In this document: in pieces, positions 44,344 through 53,350 of the stretch
How positions within the stretch are numbered: the first letter of the stretch is position 1
Layout: each line of letters opens with the position of its first letter
From: CAVQGZ01 sp963714455
Lineage (GTDB): Bacteria > Actinomycetota > Actinomycetes > Jiangellales > Jiangellaceae
Length of the DNA: 64,000 bases
Assembly (NCBI GenBank): GCA_963714455.1
Contig: CAVQON010000011.1
Coordinates: 1 to 64,000, forward strand
Reading direction: 5' to 3'
Position numbers and translations under genes: made by a program
Notes under the pieces: generated by a model
Told to the model about the DNA's origin: nothing
What the model saw: only the letters and a program-made list of their open reading frames with translations
Database searches by the model: none

Positions 44344-46629
44344 GTGGGTGAATCAACCGGGGGCGTGGTGGCCACCACCGCGACCGACGTCGCCCGCGAG
44401 GTTCTCGGCGACGGCCTCACGTGCCACGCGGTCCGGCCGGCGCGCGATGCGACGACGGCCCCCTGGCCGTCATGGGTCGACCCGGTCGTGGCTGAGCACC
44501 TCACCGCCGCCGGGGTCGACCGGCTGTGGCGTCACCAGGCGCAGGCCGCGGACCTGGTCTGGACCGGCAGCGACGTGGTGCTCGCCACCGGGACGGCGTC
44601 GGGCAAGTCGCTGGCCTACCTGCTTCCTGCGCTGACGGCGGCCCGGGCGGCCACCGGACGTCCGCGGGGCAGCACGCTGTACCTGGCCCCGACCAAGGCG
44701 CTGGCCGCCGACCAGGCCGCCGGCATCGAGCGGCTGGCCGTCCCCGGCGCGCGGGCAGCAGTGGTGGACGGCGACTCCACGCGCGAGGAGCGCGACTGGG
44801 CCCGCCGGCACGCCGACGTCGTGCTGACCAACCCCGACATGCTGCACCGCTCCCTGCTGCCCAGCCATCGCCGCTGGGCCGAGCTGTTCGGGCGGCTACG
44901 GCTGGTGGTGGTGGACGAGTCGCACCACTACCGCGGCCTGTTCGGCTCGCACGTCGCCTGGGTGCTGCGCCGGCTGCAGCGGGTGGCCGCCCTCTACGGC
45001 GCCGACCCGCGGGTGCTGCTGCTCTCGGCGACCATGGCCGACCCGGCTGACACCGGGGCACGGCTGGCCGGGCGGGCGGTGACGGCCGTGACCGACGACG
45101 CGTCCCCCACCGGGCCTACGGACGTGCTGCTGGCCGACTCCACCCGGGCAGGCACGAGCGGCGGGCGCCACGCGGCGACCGTGGGTCTGCTGAGCGAGCT
45201 GTGCCGCGGCGGCCACCAGACCATCGCATTTCTGCGCTCGCGACAGGCGACCGAGTCGGTCGCCGCCGAGGCGAGCGCGGCGCTGCGCCGCGCCGGGAGC
45301 GACGCGCAGGTGGCTGCCTACCGCTCGGGGTACCTGCCCGACGAGCGTCGGCTGCTGGAGCGCCGGCTGCGCACCGGCGAGCTGGCCGGGGTCGCGGCCA
45401 CCACCGCCCTCGAGCTGGGCGTCGACATCGCCGGGATGGACGCGGTGGTCGTCAGCGGCTGGCCGGGCACGCGGGCGGCGTTCTGGCAGCAGGCCGGACG
45501 GGCCGGGCGCGACACGCGCGGGTCGCTGGCGGTGTTCCTCGCCGGTGCCGACCCGTTGGAGCAGTACGTCGCCGCCCATCCGGACGTGCTGATCGGAGCT
45601 CCGCTGGAGCGCACCGTCATCGACCCGGCCAACCCGTTCGTGGTGGCGCCCCAGGTGTGCGCGGCCGCGGCGGAGGCACCGTGGCGGGCCGAGGAGGTCG
45701 CGGGTCTGCCGCCGGAGGTGGTGACCGTGATCGACGAGCTCACCGCCACCGGCACCCTGCGCAGGCGCGCAGACGGCTGGTACTGGCCGCGTCGCGAGCG
45801 GCCCGCCCAGGGCACCGACATCCGCGGGGGCAGCGGGGCCCCGGTACGACTGGTCGAGGTCGACACCGGCCGCCTGCTCGGTACTGTCGACGCAGGTCGG
45901 GCTCCCGCCACGGTGCACCCGGGGGCGGTCTACGTCCACCAGGGGGCGGTGTTCGTGGTGGCCGATCTCGACCTCGACGAGAGCGTGGCCTTGCTCGTGG
46001 CTGCGGCACCGGACCACACGACCCAGGCTCGTAGCGTCGCGCAGGTACGCATCGTGGCCGAGCAGTCGTCCCGGCGGTGGGGGGACGCCGAGGTCGCGAC
46101 CGGGGTCGTGGACGTGACCAGCCAGGTGGTCGGGTACCAGAAGCGGCACCCGAGCAGCGGCGCCGTGCTGGGCGAGGTCGCCCTGGACATGCCCGAGCAG
46201 CGGCTTCGCACGGCTGGGTGCTGGTGGACCCTGCCCGACGACCTCGTTGCCTCCACCGGCGTGCCCGCCCGACGGCTGCCCGGTGCGGCCCACGCCGCCG
46301 AGCATGCCGCCATCGGGATGCTCCCCCTGTTCGCGACCTGTGATCGATGGGACGTCGGCGGTGTCTCGACCGCACGCCATCCCGACACCGACCGGCTGAC
46401 GGTCGTCGTGCACGACGCAGTGCCCGGCGGCGCCGGGTTCGCCGCCCGCGGGTACGACGCCATGCGCGAGTGGCTGACGGCGACCCGCGACGCCATCGCT
46501 GCCTGCCCGTGCGGGACCGGGTGCCCGTCGTGCGTGCAGAGCCCGAAGTGCGGCAACGGCAACTCACCCCTGGACAAGGCCGGGGCCGCCGTGCTGCTCA
46601 CCACGCTGCTGAGCCAGCCCCCGGGCTGA
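44344..46629 (+). CDS. DEAD/DEAH-box helicase with DUF1998 C-terminal domain (MrfA/YprA-like)
   Basis: This 761-residue superfamily 2 helicase has motif I LATGTASGKSLAYLLPAL, motif II VVVDESHHYRG, motif III LLSATMADPAD and motif VI QQAGRAGRDTRG. The C-terminal DUF1998 domain carries a four-cysteine cluster (CPCGTGCPSCVQSPKC), probably zinc-binding. Related MrfA of Bacillus acts in repair of mitomycin damage. The start is GTG. This helicase family is the marker of the helicase/secretion neighbourhood with Tad genes in actinobacteria. Its last 32 bp overlap the convergent TadE-like gene. Confidence 0.92.
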   Translation: MGESTGGVVATTATDVAREVLGDGLTCHAVRPARDATTAPWPSWVDPVVAEHLTAAGVDRLWRHQAQAADLVWTGSDVVLATGTASGKSLAYLLPALTAARAATGRPRGSTLYLAPTKALAADQAAGIERLAVPGARAAVVDGDSTREERDWARRHADVVLTNPDMLHRSLLPSHRRWAELFGRLRLVVVDESHHYRGLFGSHVAWVLRRLQRVAALYGADPRVLLLSATMADPADTGARLAGRAVTAVTDDASPTGPTDVLLADSTRAGTSGGRHAATVGLLSELCRGGHQTIAFLRSRQATESVAAEASAALRRAGSDAQVAAYRSGYLPDERRLLERRLRTGELAGVAATTALELGVDIAGMDAVVVSGWPGTRAAFWQQAGRAGRDTRGSLAVFLAGADPLEQYVAAHPDVLIGAPLERTVIDPANPFVVAPQVCAAAAEAPWRAEEVAGLPPEVVTVIDELTATGTLRRRADGWYWPRRERPAQGTDIRGGSGAPVRLVEVDTGRLLGTVDAGRAPATVHPGAVYVHQGAVFVVADLDLDESVALLVAAAPDHTTQARSVAQVRIVAEQSSRRWGDAEVATGVVDVTSQVVGYQKRHPSSGAVLGEVALDMPEQRLRTAGCWWTLPDDLVASTGVPARRLPGAAHAAEHAAIGMLPLFATCDRWDVGGVSTARHPDTDRLTVVVHDAVPGGAGFAARGYDAMREWLTATRDAIAACPCGTGCPSCVQSPKCGNGNSPLDKAGAAVLLTTLLSQPPG

Positions 46630-47017
46630 CCGGTCCCGCCCATGCCTCCCGACGCACCGCCACCGGCCACGACCGACCCAGCACCTCGATGCGGACGCCC
46701 ACAGCGACCGCGACCCGCACCGACCCGCCGGCGGCGTCGCACGCGACGACGTCGACACCGTTGCGCCCGGCCACCGCGCGGGCCGCTGCGCAAGGCGCCT
46801 GGCCCCGCACGTGCGCCTGTGCAGCGGCCAGCGCCGACAGGTCGGCGGCAGTCGCGGCGCGGTGCCGGGCACCGACCACGCCCGCCCACGCCCCGGCGAC
46901 GACGGCCACGACCAGAACACCCGCCATCAGCACGACCGCCAGCACGGTGCTCGAGCCGCGCTGCCCGCCGTGCATGCGCCGGGCACCACCGGCGCGACCG
47001 GCTCGGGCGCGGCTCAC
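46598..47017 (-). CDS. TadE-like protein of the helicase/secretion neighbourhood
   Basis: This 139-residue protein has one hydrophobic helix (STVLAVVLMAGVLVVAVVAG) near the N terminus followed by ARHRAATAADLSALAAAQAH, the typical form of the small TadE/TadG-like proteins found beside this helicase. It is probably a minor, membrane-anchored part of the Flp pilus system. GTG 47017 overlaps the upstream tadE stop (GTGA); an ATG at 46975 gives a shorter form. The glutamate normally found at +5 of a prepilin site is not present. Confidence 0.78.
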   Translation of the reverse strand: MSRARAGRAGGARRMHGGQRGSSTVLAVVLMAGVLVVAVVAGAWAGVVGARHRAATAADLSALAAAQAHVRGQAPCAAARAVAGRNGVDVVACDAAGGSVRVAVAVGVRIEVLGRSWPVAVRREAWAGPVSPGAGSAAW

Positions 47018-47433
47018 GGCCCGCCCGGTTCGCGCAGCGCCACTGCGGACGCGCTCACCGGCACGCCGACGACCGCGGCCAACGGTCCAGGAAGCGGCCG
47101 CAGGGTCGCGCTCACCGTGACCTGCACGAACCTGCCCTGCGTGCCGACCACCACGTCGGCCCCCTGCGGTGCGACCGACGACGCAAGGCCGGTGGCCTGC
47201 GCCCGCGGCAGGTCGCGAGCGATCATCAACGCCGCCTCCCGGGCCGCGTCGCCACAGGCGATCTGCCCTGCCACCACACCGGGGACGGCGGCCGCGCACA
47301 GCCCGGCCACGAGCAGCGCCGGGACGGCGAGCGCTGTCTCGACGGTCACCATCCCGCGCTGCCAGCACGAGCGTGCCTGCCGCACCGGGCGGGGGTCGGC
47401 CCCCGCCCGGTGCGCCGCGTGCAGACGTGTCAT
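47014..47433 (-). CDS. TadE-family pilus protein
   Basis: This 139-residue protein has the pseudopilin-type segment RGMVTVETALAVPALLVAGL: a glycine that could be cut by a prepilin peptidase, a glutamate at +5 and a hydrophobic helix. Later VAGQIACGDAAREAALMIAR is typical of TadE in this neighbourhood. ATG 47433 overlaps the pilin gene's stop by 4 bp; ATG 47352 would start right at the mature form. A strong hairpin lies in the leader-coding part. Confidence 0.82.
   Translation of the reverse strand: MTRLHAAHRAGADPRPVRQARSCWQRGMVTVETALAVPALLVAGLCAAAVPGVVAGQIACGDAAREAALMIARDLPRAQATGLASSVAPQGADVVVGTQGRFVQVTVSATLRPLPGPLAAVVGVPVSASAVALREPGGP
47381..47414 (-). promoter_or_regulatory. Very stable hairpin between pilin and tadE coding parts
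   Basis: CGCACCGGGCGGGGG (47381-47395) and its exact reverse complement (47400-47414) form a 15-bp stem with a 4-nt loop. On the transcript it lies about 15 nt after the pilin stop and inside the tadE leader. It could attenuate transcription or protect the pilin mRNA from decay. Confidence 0.6.
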
Positions 47434-47621
47434 CCCAGGAACGGGCCGAGCGCGTTGCTGAAGATGCTCCGCAGCAGGTCCATGAAGCTGTCGCTGGTGA
47501 GCAGCTTGAAGAGCAGACCCCCCGCCCCGCAGGTCGCGACCGTGCCGACGGCGTACTCGGCCGTCGTCATGCCGCTCTCGTCGAGCGCTCGCTGCTGGAC
47601 GGCGGTGACCACACTGTTCAT
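47430..47621 (-). CDS. Flp-type pilin (DUF4244)
   Basis: This 63-residue protein reads ALDESGMTTAEYAVGTVATC, with the prepilin site G followed by MTTAEY (glutamate-tyrosine at +5/+6), then a hydrophobic helix and a short tail ending SNALGPFLG. It is the likely major subunit of a thin Flp pilus. AAGGAGG lies just before the ATG at 47621. The prepilin peptidase is not in the window. It is followed by tadE with a 4-bp overlap. Confidence 0.85.
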   Translation of the reverse strand: MNSVVTAVQQRALDESGMTTAEYAVGTVATCGAGGLLFKLLTSDSFMDLLRSIFSNALGPFLG

Positions 47622-47784
47622 GCGGTTCCTCCTTGTGGTTGCCCGGCGACCGGCCGGTGCGGGTCTCGAAGACTTCGGGACGTCCCCGAGCCTGCGCCGC
47701 ACGAGACACCAGGTCACGGGGCATGTCCGGCGCTGGGGACGACACACCGGGCTCGTGGCCCTGTGGGCAGCCGATCCGGTCGAC

Positions 47785-48516
47785 TCACCCGGTCGTGAGG
47801 ACGGTGGACAACGCCCCGACCACCACGGGCACCACAGCGACCAGCACGAAGGCCGGCAAGAAGAACAGTCCGACGGGCAGCGCGGCGAGGCTTCCGGCGG
47901 CCCTAGCGCGCGACACCCTGTCGCTGCGTCGCCTGCCCCGCTCAGCCGTGGCGGCGGCCTGCAGGACGTGCACCGGCGACATGCCCGACTCGGTGGCCCG
48001 CAGGATGGCCCGGCCCAGGCGAGCCGTGGCGGGATCGCTCGTCAGCCCGGCAAGCGCCGCAGCAGGGTCGGCCCCGACGCTGTGGCGGCGTGACGCCTGC
48101 GCCAGCAGATCACCCATCGCCCCGCCGACGGCGGCACCGGTGGCGCCGGCCGCACGCATCAGCGGCACGCCGGCCGCCAGGCTGGCCGCGACGAGGTCGG
48201 CTGCCAGGGCGACGTCGGCGCTCGGGACGCCGACAGGGCCCCGGCGGCCCTCGACGCGGGCAAGCACCCACGGGCCGACCAGCCCGACGAGGGCCATCGA
48301 CGCCACCGCCACAAGCAGCCCCGCACCGGACGGCCACCAGACGACCAGGGTGAGGGCCAGCAGCCCACCGCTGCCCCACCAGGCGAGCGGGCGAGCCAGC
48401 GGAGGGCCGGTGTCGCTCGTCGGTCGTGCCGGTGACCGGTGGCGGACGGCACGCGCCGGGGCGCGTCCGAGCAGCAGCACACCCAGTGTGAGAGCCAGGA
48501 CGACCGCCCAGGTCAC
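47785..48516 (-). CDS. tadC: Type II secretion F-family protein, TadC-like
   Basis: This 243-residue inner-membrane protein has the F domain (ADLVAASLAAGVPLMRAAGA, later GRAILRATESGMSPVHVL) and C-terminal helices AALPVGLFFLPAFVLVAVVP. It should form the pilus assembly platform with TadB. GTG 48516 overlaps the tadB stop (GTGA). A 163-nt gap separates it from the pilin gene. Confidence 0.85.
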   Translation of the reverse strand: MTWAVVLALTLGVLLLGRAPARAVRHRSPARPTSDTGPPLARPLAWWGSGGLLALTLVVWWPSGAGLLVAVASMALVGLVGPWVLARVEGRRGPVGVPSADVALAADLVAASLAAGVPLMRAAGATGAAVGGAMGDLLAQASRRHSVGADPAAALAGLTSDPATARLGRAILRATESGMSPVHVLQAAATAERGRRRSDRVSRARAAGSLAALPVGLFFLPAFVLVAVVPVVVGALSTVLTTG

Positions 48517-49346
48517 AGCACCCGCCGAGCCCGACCTGCCACCCGCTCCAGCACCCACAGGCCGGTAGCCACCAGGGTGACGGCCCCCAGCAGGCACAGC
48601 TGCCCCCAGCCGGTGCGCAGCAGCAGGGAGAGAACGTCGACGCCGAGGCCGGCGCCCAGCAGCAGGCCCATGACGGGAAGGACGGCAAGCACCCGGGCCG
48701 TGGCACGCACCGGCGCGAGCTGTTCCTCGACCTCCCGTCCGGTCACCAGGTCGTCCTGCGCCCGTACGGCGGCACGGCCCAGCAGGTCGGCGAGGGGAGC
48801 CCCGGTCGAGTGGGCCACCGACCACGCAGCCGCCACGTCGCGCATCGTGTCGGCGCCCGGGGCATCGGCCGCGGCCCGCAGCTCAGCGGTGGGGTCACCG
48901 CCCAGGGCCGCCGCCCGCGCGGCGGGCGCGACGAGCGTGGGGGCGACGGACGCGGCGCCGGCCAGGGCTTCCGGTGCGGACCGGCCGGCGCTGAGCTCAG
49001 CGGCCAGCACGGCGACGCATTCTTCGACGCGTTCGGCGGTGGCGCGCCGCCGCGCCGCGCGGCGTGAGCGGGCCCGCTCGGCCGCCACGACGCCCACTGC
49101 CCCGCCGAGCGCCACCAGGGCAACCGGTCCGACGCCGACCTGAAGCGCGACGAGGGCGGCTGCGGTCATCACGGCCACCGCCGCTGGCCACCCGGCCCAC
49201 GTCGAGCCCTGCCGGTCGGGTGAGCCGCCGCGCCCAGAACCAGACGGTCGCGCCCTCGCGGCCGTGGCCGCGCGTCCCGGGCCGCGGCGCAGCAGCACGA
49301 CACCCCCGGCCGCCGCCAGGGCCCCGACCAGGGCCGCGGTGGTCAT
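48513..49346 (-). CDS. tadB: Type II secretion F-family protein, TadB-like
   Basis: This 277-residue membrane protein begins MTTAALVGALAAAGGVVLLR, has helices AAVAVMTAAALVALQVGVGP, then the F domain (CVAVLAAELSAGRSAPEAL, DVAAAWSVAHSTGAPLADLL) and C-terminal helices. It pairs with TadC as the platform of the Flp pilus machine. ATG 49346 overlaps the tadA stop. Confidence 0.85.
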   Translation of the reverse strand: MTTAALVGALAAAGGVVLLRRGPGRAATAARARPSGSGRGGSPDRQGSTWAGWPAAVAVMTAAALVALQVGVGPVALVALGGAVGVVAAERARSRRAARRRATAERVEECVAVLAAELSAGRSAPEALAGAASVAPTLVAPAARAAALGGDPTAELRAAADAPGADTMRDVAAAWSVAHSTGAPLADLLGRAAVRAQDDLVTGREVEEQLAPVRATARVLAVLPVMGLLLGAGLGVDVLSLLLRTGWGQLCLLGAVTLVATGLWVLERVAGRARRVL

Positions 49347-50488
49347 GCCAGCCCCTGCACCAGGGCCGACAGCCGGTCGGCGGCAGGTCCGGGGCGCACC
49401 GTGCCGTCGGGGTCGACCACGAGCGCAGGCTCGACGCCCACCTCGGCGTCGCGACGGGTCAGCACAGCCACCTCGCTCAGCCGACGTCGTCCCCTCGTGC
49501 GGGTCAGGTGCAGCACCAGGTGCAGGCCGGCGGCTGCCTGGCTGTGCACGGCGGCCCGGTCCAGCCCGGCAGCCAGCCCCAACGCCTCCAGACGAGCCGG
49601 GACGTCGCGGCTGGCGTTGGCGTGGATGGTGCCGCACCCACCCTCGTGGCCCGTGTTGAGCGCGGCGAGCAGGTCGACGACCTCGCGTCCGCGCACCTCC
49701 CCCACCACGAGGCGGTCCGGGCGCATACGCAGCGCCTGGCGTACCAGGTCGTCCAACCCGACGGCGCCCGCACCCTCGACGTTCGCCGCGCGGGTGACCA
49801 GGCTGACGGCGTGCGGGTGGCGGGGCTGCAGCTCGCGGGTGTCTTCGACCAGCACGAGCCGCTCGCGCGGGTCGACGAGGGAGAGCAGCGCGCCGAGCAC
49901 GGTCGTCTTGCCCACCCCGGTACCGCCGGTGACCAGGAACGACAGCCGCCGCTCGATCACCTGACGCAGGGTCGCCAGGAGCGGCTCCGGCACGCTGCCG
50001 GTGGCCACCAGGTCGTCGAGGTCGGGTGTGCGGTGGCCGAGCACGCGCAGGGAGATCAGCGGACCGTCCGGGGCGATCGGCGGCAGCACCGCGTGCAACC
50101 GGGTGCCGTCCGGCAGCGCGGCGTCCACCCAGGGCACGGCGTCGTCCAGACGCCGCCCGACCGCCCCGGCGAGGCGCACGGCGAGCCGCCGCACCTGCTC
50201 GGCGTCGCCGAAGCGCACGTCGCTGGGCTCGAGCCCGCTGCCACGGTCGACGAGCACCTGGTGCGGCCCGTTCACGACCACGTCACTCACCCGGGGATCG
50301 GCGAGCAGAGGTTCGAGCGGACCCGTCCCCACCAGGTCGTCGCGCAGCCGGCGAGCCAGCCCCAGCACCGAGTCTGGCCCCATCACCGCCCCGACGTCGC
50401 GCACCGCACGCGCCACCGCCGCCTCGCTCGGGGGGCTGCCCGCCCGCACGAGGCGGTCGCGCACCTGCTCCAGCAACGGGTCGTTCAC
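49343..50488 (-). CDS. tadA: Pilus assembly ATPase TadA/CpaF
   Basis: This 381-residue secretion ATPase powers pilus assembly. It has the N-terminal region LADPRVSDVVVNGPHQVLVD, Walker A VTGGTGVGKTTVLGAL (near residue 180), the Asp box LVLVEDTRELQ, Walker B RLVVGEVRGREVVDLL and the His box NTGHEGGCGTIHANAS. The GTG start overlaps the Ssd gene's stop. Confidence 0.93.
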   Translation of the reverse strand: MNDPLLEQVRDRLVRAGSPPSEAAVARAVRDVGAVMGPDSVLGLARRLRDDLVGTGPLEPLLADPRVSDVVVNGPHQVLVDRGSGLEPSDVRFGDAEQVRRLAVRLAGAVGRRLDDAVPWVDAALPDGTRLHAVLPPIAPDGPLISLRVLGHRTPDLDDLVATGSVPEPLLATLRQVIERRLSFLVTGGTGVGKTTVLGALLSLVDPRERLVLVEDTRELQPRHPHAVSLVTRAANVEGAGAVGLDDLVRQALRMRPDRLVVGEVRGREVVDLLAALNTGHEGGCGTIHANASRDVPARLEALGLAAGLDRAAVHSQAAAGLHLVLHLTRTRGRRRLSEVAVLTRRDAEVGVEPALVVDPDGTVRPGPAADRLSALVQGLA

Positions 50489-51633
50489 GCGTGCGCCCCG
50501 ACCGGCACGCCACCGGCCGCCTGCGCCAGCTCGGCCAGCACGGACCGCGATGCCCGCCGCAAGGACGTGCGCACCACGAGCTCTCCCCGGTCACCGTCCG
50601 CTGCGACCTTCGGGTCGAAAGGAAACCGAGCCGCCAGCGGCACGCCCAACCAGTGGGCGACCTCGTCGGGGTCGGCACTCCCGGAGCGTCCAGCTCGCAC
50701 CACAAGCCGCAGGGACGGCCCGTGGTCGGCCAGCCCGGCCACGACCCGCCGCCCCGCTGCTACGCCCCGCAGGTCGGCGGTCGTGGTCACGAGCACGAGG
50801 TCAGCGAGGGCGAGGGCCGGACTCGCCGTCGGTGGGAGCCCTCGCCCGACGTCGACGAGCACCAGGTCGAACCCGCGGGCCAAGGCGCCGAGCACGGCCG
50901 TCATCGCCGCCGGAGGTGCCGGCGAGCCCTCCGCACCGCTCGCCAGGACGGCCTGCCGCTTGGCCGCACGCCCCCCGACGGCGCCGTCGCGCGCGCACAG
51001 CAGCGCGAGGCCGTCGTTGCGCGGCAGGGCGGCGGCCAGCGGGGTCGCCGGAAGCCGGCCGCCCGCCTCGGCCAGGTCGTCCCACCGCAGACCGGGCTCA
51101 CCGGCCATGTCCAGCAGCAGGTCGAGGTCGGCACCGTCCGGGTCGGTGTCGACGAGGACGCACGACAGCCCCTCATCCACCGCGGCACGCCCCACCGCCG
51201 CAACCAAGGTCGACGCACCGGCACCGCCACGGCAGCCGACGACAGCGACGACGGTTGCCCGTGCATGGCCGTCGCCGGCGACTCCCATCTGCTCCACCAG
51301 CCAGTGCTCGTCGTCGCGCAGCGTGATCACCTGCTCCGCACCGAGCGCCATGGCCTGCCGGTACAAGCCGGGGTCGGCGTGGGCGCGGGCGAGCACCACG
51401 ACGGCTCCGCGCCGGGCCACCGGGGGTGCCAGGCGCGCGGCCAGGTCGTCGCCGACCACCACCAGTGACGCGTGACCCCACCAGCGGCGCGCCATCACCG
51501 GGTCGGCGGCCACCAGCGGGGTGACACCGGCCGCCGCACAGAGCCGCAGCAGGTCGTCGAGAAGCGCGTCGTCAGCCGTCACCAGCATCACGCGAGGGTC
51601 GTCATCGACTGATGGGCTCAGGTCGTCGCTCAT
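50485..51633 (-). CDS. ssd: MinD/CpaE-like protein, septum site-determining Ssd type
   Basis: This 382-residue protein has an N-terminal receiver-like domain (RVMLVTADDALLDDLLRLC) and a C-terminal ParA/MinD-type ATPase domain with GCRGGAGASTLVAAVG (deviant Walker A lacking the usual lysine) and VLVDTDPDGADLDLLLD. In Mycobacterium the equivalent Ssd protein influences septation; beside tadA it is more like CpaE, which positions pilus machinery. GGAGGT lies 8 nt before the ATG at 51633. Confidence 0.85.
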   Translation of the reverse strand: MSDDLSPSVDDDPRVMLVTADDALLDDLLRLCAAAGVTPLVAADPVMARRWWGHASLVVVGDDLAARLAPPVARRGAVVVLARAHADPGLYRQAMALGAEQVITLRDDEHWLVEQMGVAGDGHARATVVAVVGCRGGAGASTLVAAVGRAAVDEGLSCVLVDTDPDGADLDLLLDMAGEPGLRWDDLAEAGGRLPATPLAAALPRNDGLALLCARDGAVGGRAAKRQAVLASGAEGSPAPPAAMTAVLGALARGFDLVLVDVGRGLPPTASPALALADLVLVTTTADLRGVAAGRRVVAGLADHGPSLRLVVRAGRSGSADPDEVAHWLGVPLAARFPFDPKVAADGDRGELVVRTSLRRASRSVLAELAQAAGGVPVGAHA

Positions 51634-51762
51634 GCACAGCACCTCCACGGTTCGCCGGCTGCCACCCTCCCCGGGCGAAGGGGACCCCTGGGGCGCCCGC
51701 GTGCGCGCTGGGGACGACACGCCGGCCTCGGTCGACCTGTGGACTGCGTATCGTCGGGAGGC

Positions 51763-52602
51763 GTGAGCCAGCCCACCTCGACAGTGACGTCGACCCCGAA
51801 GCACGCCGTGCGCCGCTCGGCCGCCTTCTTCGACCTCGACAAGACGGTGATCGCCCGCTCCAGCGCACTCGCCTTCAGCCGGCCCTTCTACCGGGGTGGG
51901 CTCATCAACCGCCGGTCGGTGCTGCGCAGCGCGTACGCGCAGTTCGTCTTCCTGGTCGGCGGTGCCGACCACGACCAGATGGAGCGCATGCGCGAGTACA
52001 TGTCGTCGCTGATCGTGGGCTGGCCGGTCGAGACCGTGCGCGACATCGTGGGCGAGACCCTGCACACGATCGTCGACCCGATCGTGTACGCCGAGGCCGT
52101 CACGCTGATCGGCGAGCACCACCTGGCGGGGCGCGACGTGGTGATCGTGTCGTCCTCCGGCGCCGAGCTGGTCGCCCCCATCGGCGACATGCTGGGCGTC
52201 GACCGGGCGCTCGGCAGCACCTTGCAGGTGCAGGACGGCCGCTACACCGGGGCCATCCACACCTACCTGTACGGCGAGGCGAAGGCCGAGGCGGTCGCCC
52301 GGCTCGCCGAGACCGAGGGCTACGACCTGGCGCGCAGCTACGCCTACTCCGACTCGGTCACCGACCTGCCGCTGCTCGAGGCGGTCGGGCACCCCTACGC
52401 GGTCAACCCCGACCGGGCGCTGCGTCGCGAGGCGGCGGCCCGCGGGTGGCCGGTTCTGGTGTTCAGCCAGCCGGTGGCGCTGCGCCGTCGCGCCATGAGC
52501 GAGCGGCTCGACTCCCGGACGGTGGCCGTCGCCGCCGGTGCCGGGGCGGCCGTCGCGGCGGGTGCGGCCACCTGGTACCTCCTGTCACGACGGTCGGGCT
52601 GA
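51763..52602 (+). CDS. HAD-IB family hydrolase
   Basis: This 279-residue phosphatase-like protein has motif I FFDLDKTVIARSSALAFS (DxDxT with two catalytic aspartates), motif II VIVSSSGAEL and the motif IV region YAYSDSVTDLPLLEAVG, all typical of HAD-IB phosphatases related to SerB. It ends with a hydrophobic helix (VAAGAGAAVAAGAATWYLL). The GTG at 51763 is preceded by a possible -10 (TATCGT at 51749), so the transcript may be leaderless; ATG 51739 is an alternative. It is divergent from ssd. Confidence 0.85.
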   Translation: MSQPTSTVTSTPKHAVRRSAAFFDLDKTVIARSSALAFSRPFYRGGLINRRSVLRSAYAQFVFLVGGADHDQMERMREYMSSLIVGWPVETVRDIVGETLHTIVDPIVYAEAVTLIGEHHLAGRDVVIVSSSGAELVAPIGDMLGVDRALGSTLQVQDGRYTGAIHTYLYGEAKAEAVARLAETEGYDLARSYAYSDSVTDLPLLEAVGHPYAVNPDRALRREAAARGWPVLVFSQPVALRRRAMSERLDSRTVAVAAGAGAAVAAGAATWYLLSRRSG

Positions 52603-53308
52603 CCCGACCATCTGCGCGGTGACCTCCGCGGCCGCCGTGTAGGCCCGGCAGCACCGCTCGACCCACGTCGCCACGGCCACGTCGGTGCCGGTGAGCAGCC
52701 GGGCCCGGTCGGTGAGGTACCCGTCGGACTCGTCGAGGTGCCCCTGCTCGGGAACGAGCACTCCGGTGCGGTCGACGCCGCTCGCCACCAGCACGACGCG
52801 TTCGGCGGCCCGTCCGACCACACCGCCGAGCGGCTCGAACGCCGCTGCCACCTCCGCGTGCACCACGGCCGCCACGACGAGAGAGGGCACCGAGGAGCCC
52901 GGCCCCGCCGAGCGCGAGATCTCGGCGATCATGGCCTGGAGCCGGCGGGCGGACGTGGCGTCGGTGGGGCGTCCCAGGTCATCGGCGTCAGCCACGTCGG
53001 CAGCCACCAGCAGGTGCAGGCGGGCCAGCACCTGCAGCGGCGCGGTCGGCCACAACGTCGCCAGCTCTGCCGCCGCATGCGTGGCCCGCAACGCCCCGAG
53101 CAGCACCGGGTCGTCGTCGGCGAGGGTCTGCTCGGACGTCTCCAGCCGCGCGGACGCTGCGGCGCCCGTGCTCGGCCGAACGCAGGGCCAGGGCGCTCGC
53201 ACCGGTCTGCACGGACCGCTGGCGAAGAACCACGTCGATGGCGTCGCGGGTCGCCGCGGCAGCCTGGGCGATGCCCGGCAGCGCCGTGGCACGCGTCAGA
53301 GGGATCAC
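52585..53308 (-). pseudogene. Conserved neighbourhood protein, apparently frameshifted
   Basis: Two overlapping frames together read like one protein of about 240 residues. The N-terminal part from GTG 53308 reads VIPLTRATALPGIAQAAAAT and then RDAIDVVLRQRSVQTGASAL. The rest, in a frame offset by one base, reads ASARLETSEQTLADDDPVLL and continues to 52585 with LATLWPTAPLQVLARLHLLV. From memory, actinobacterial relatives next to this HAD gene have both parts in one frame; the family has no established function. The switch falls near 53160-53185 and looks like one extra base. It may be a true mutation or a sequence error. Its 3' end overlaps the HAD gene by 18 bp. Confidence 0.55.
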
Positions 53309-53350
53309 GAAGCCACGGTATCCGCGCCGATGCGGGTACGTTCGGCGCTC

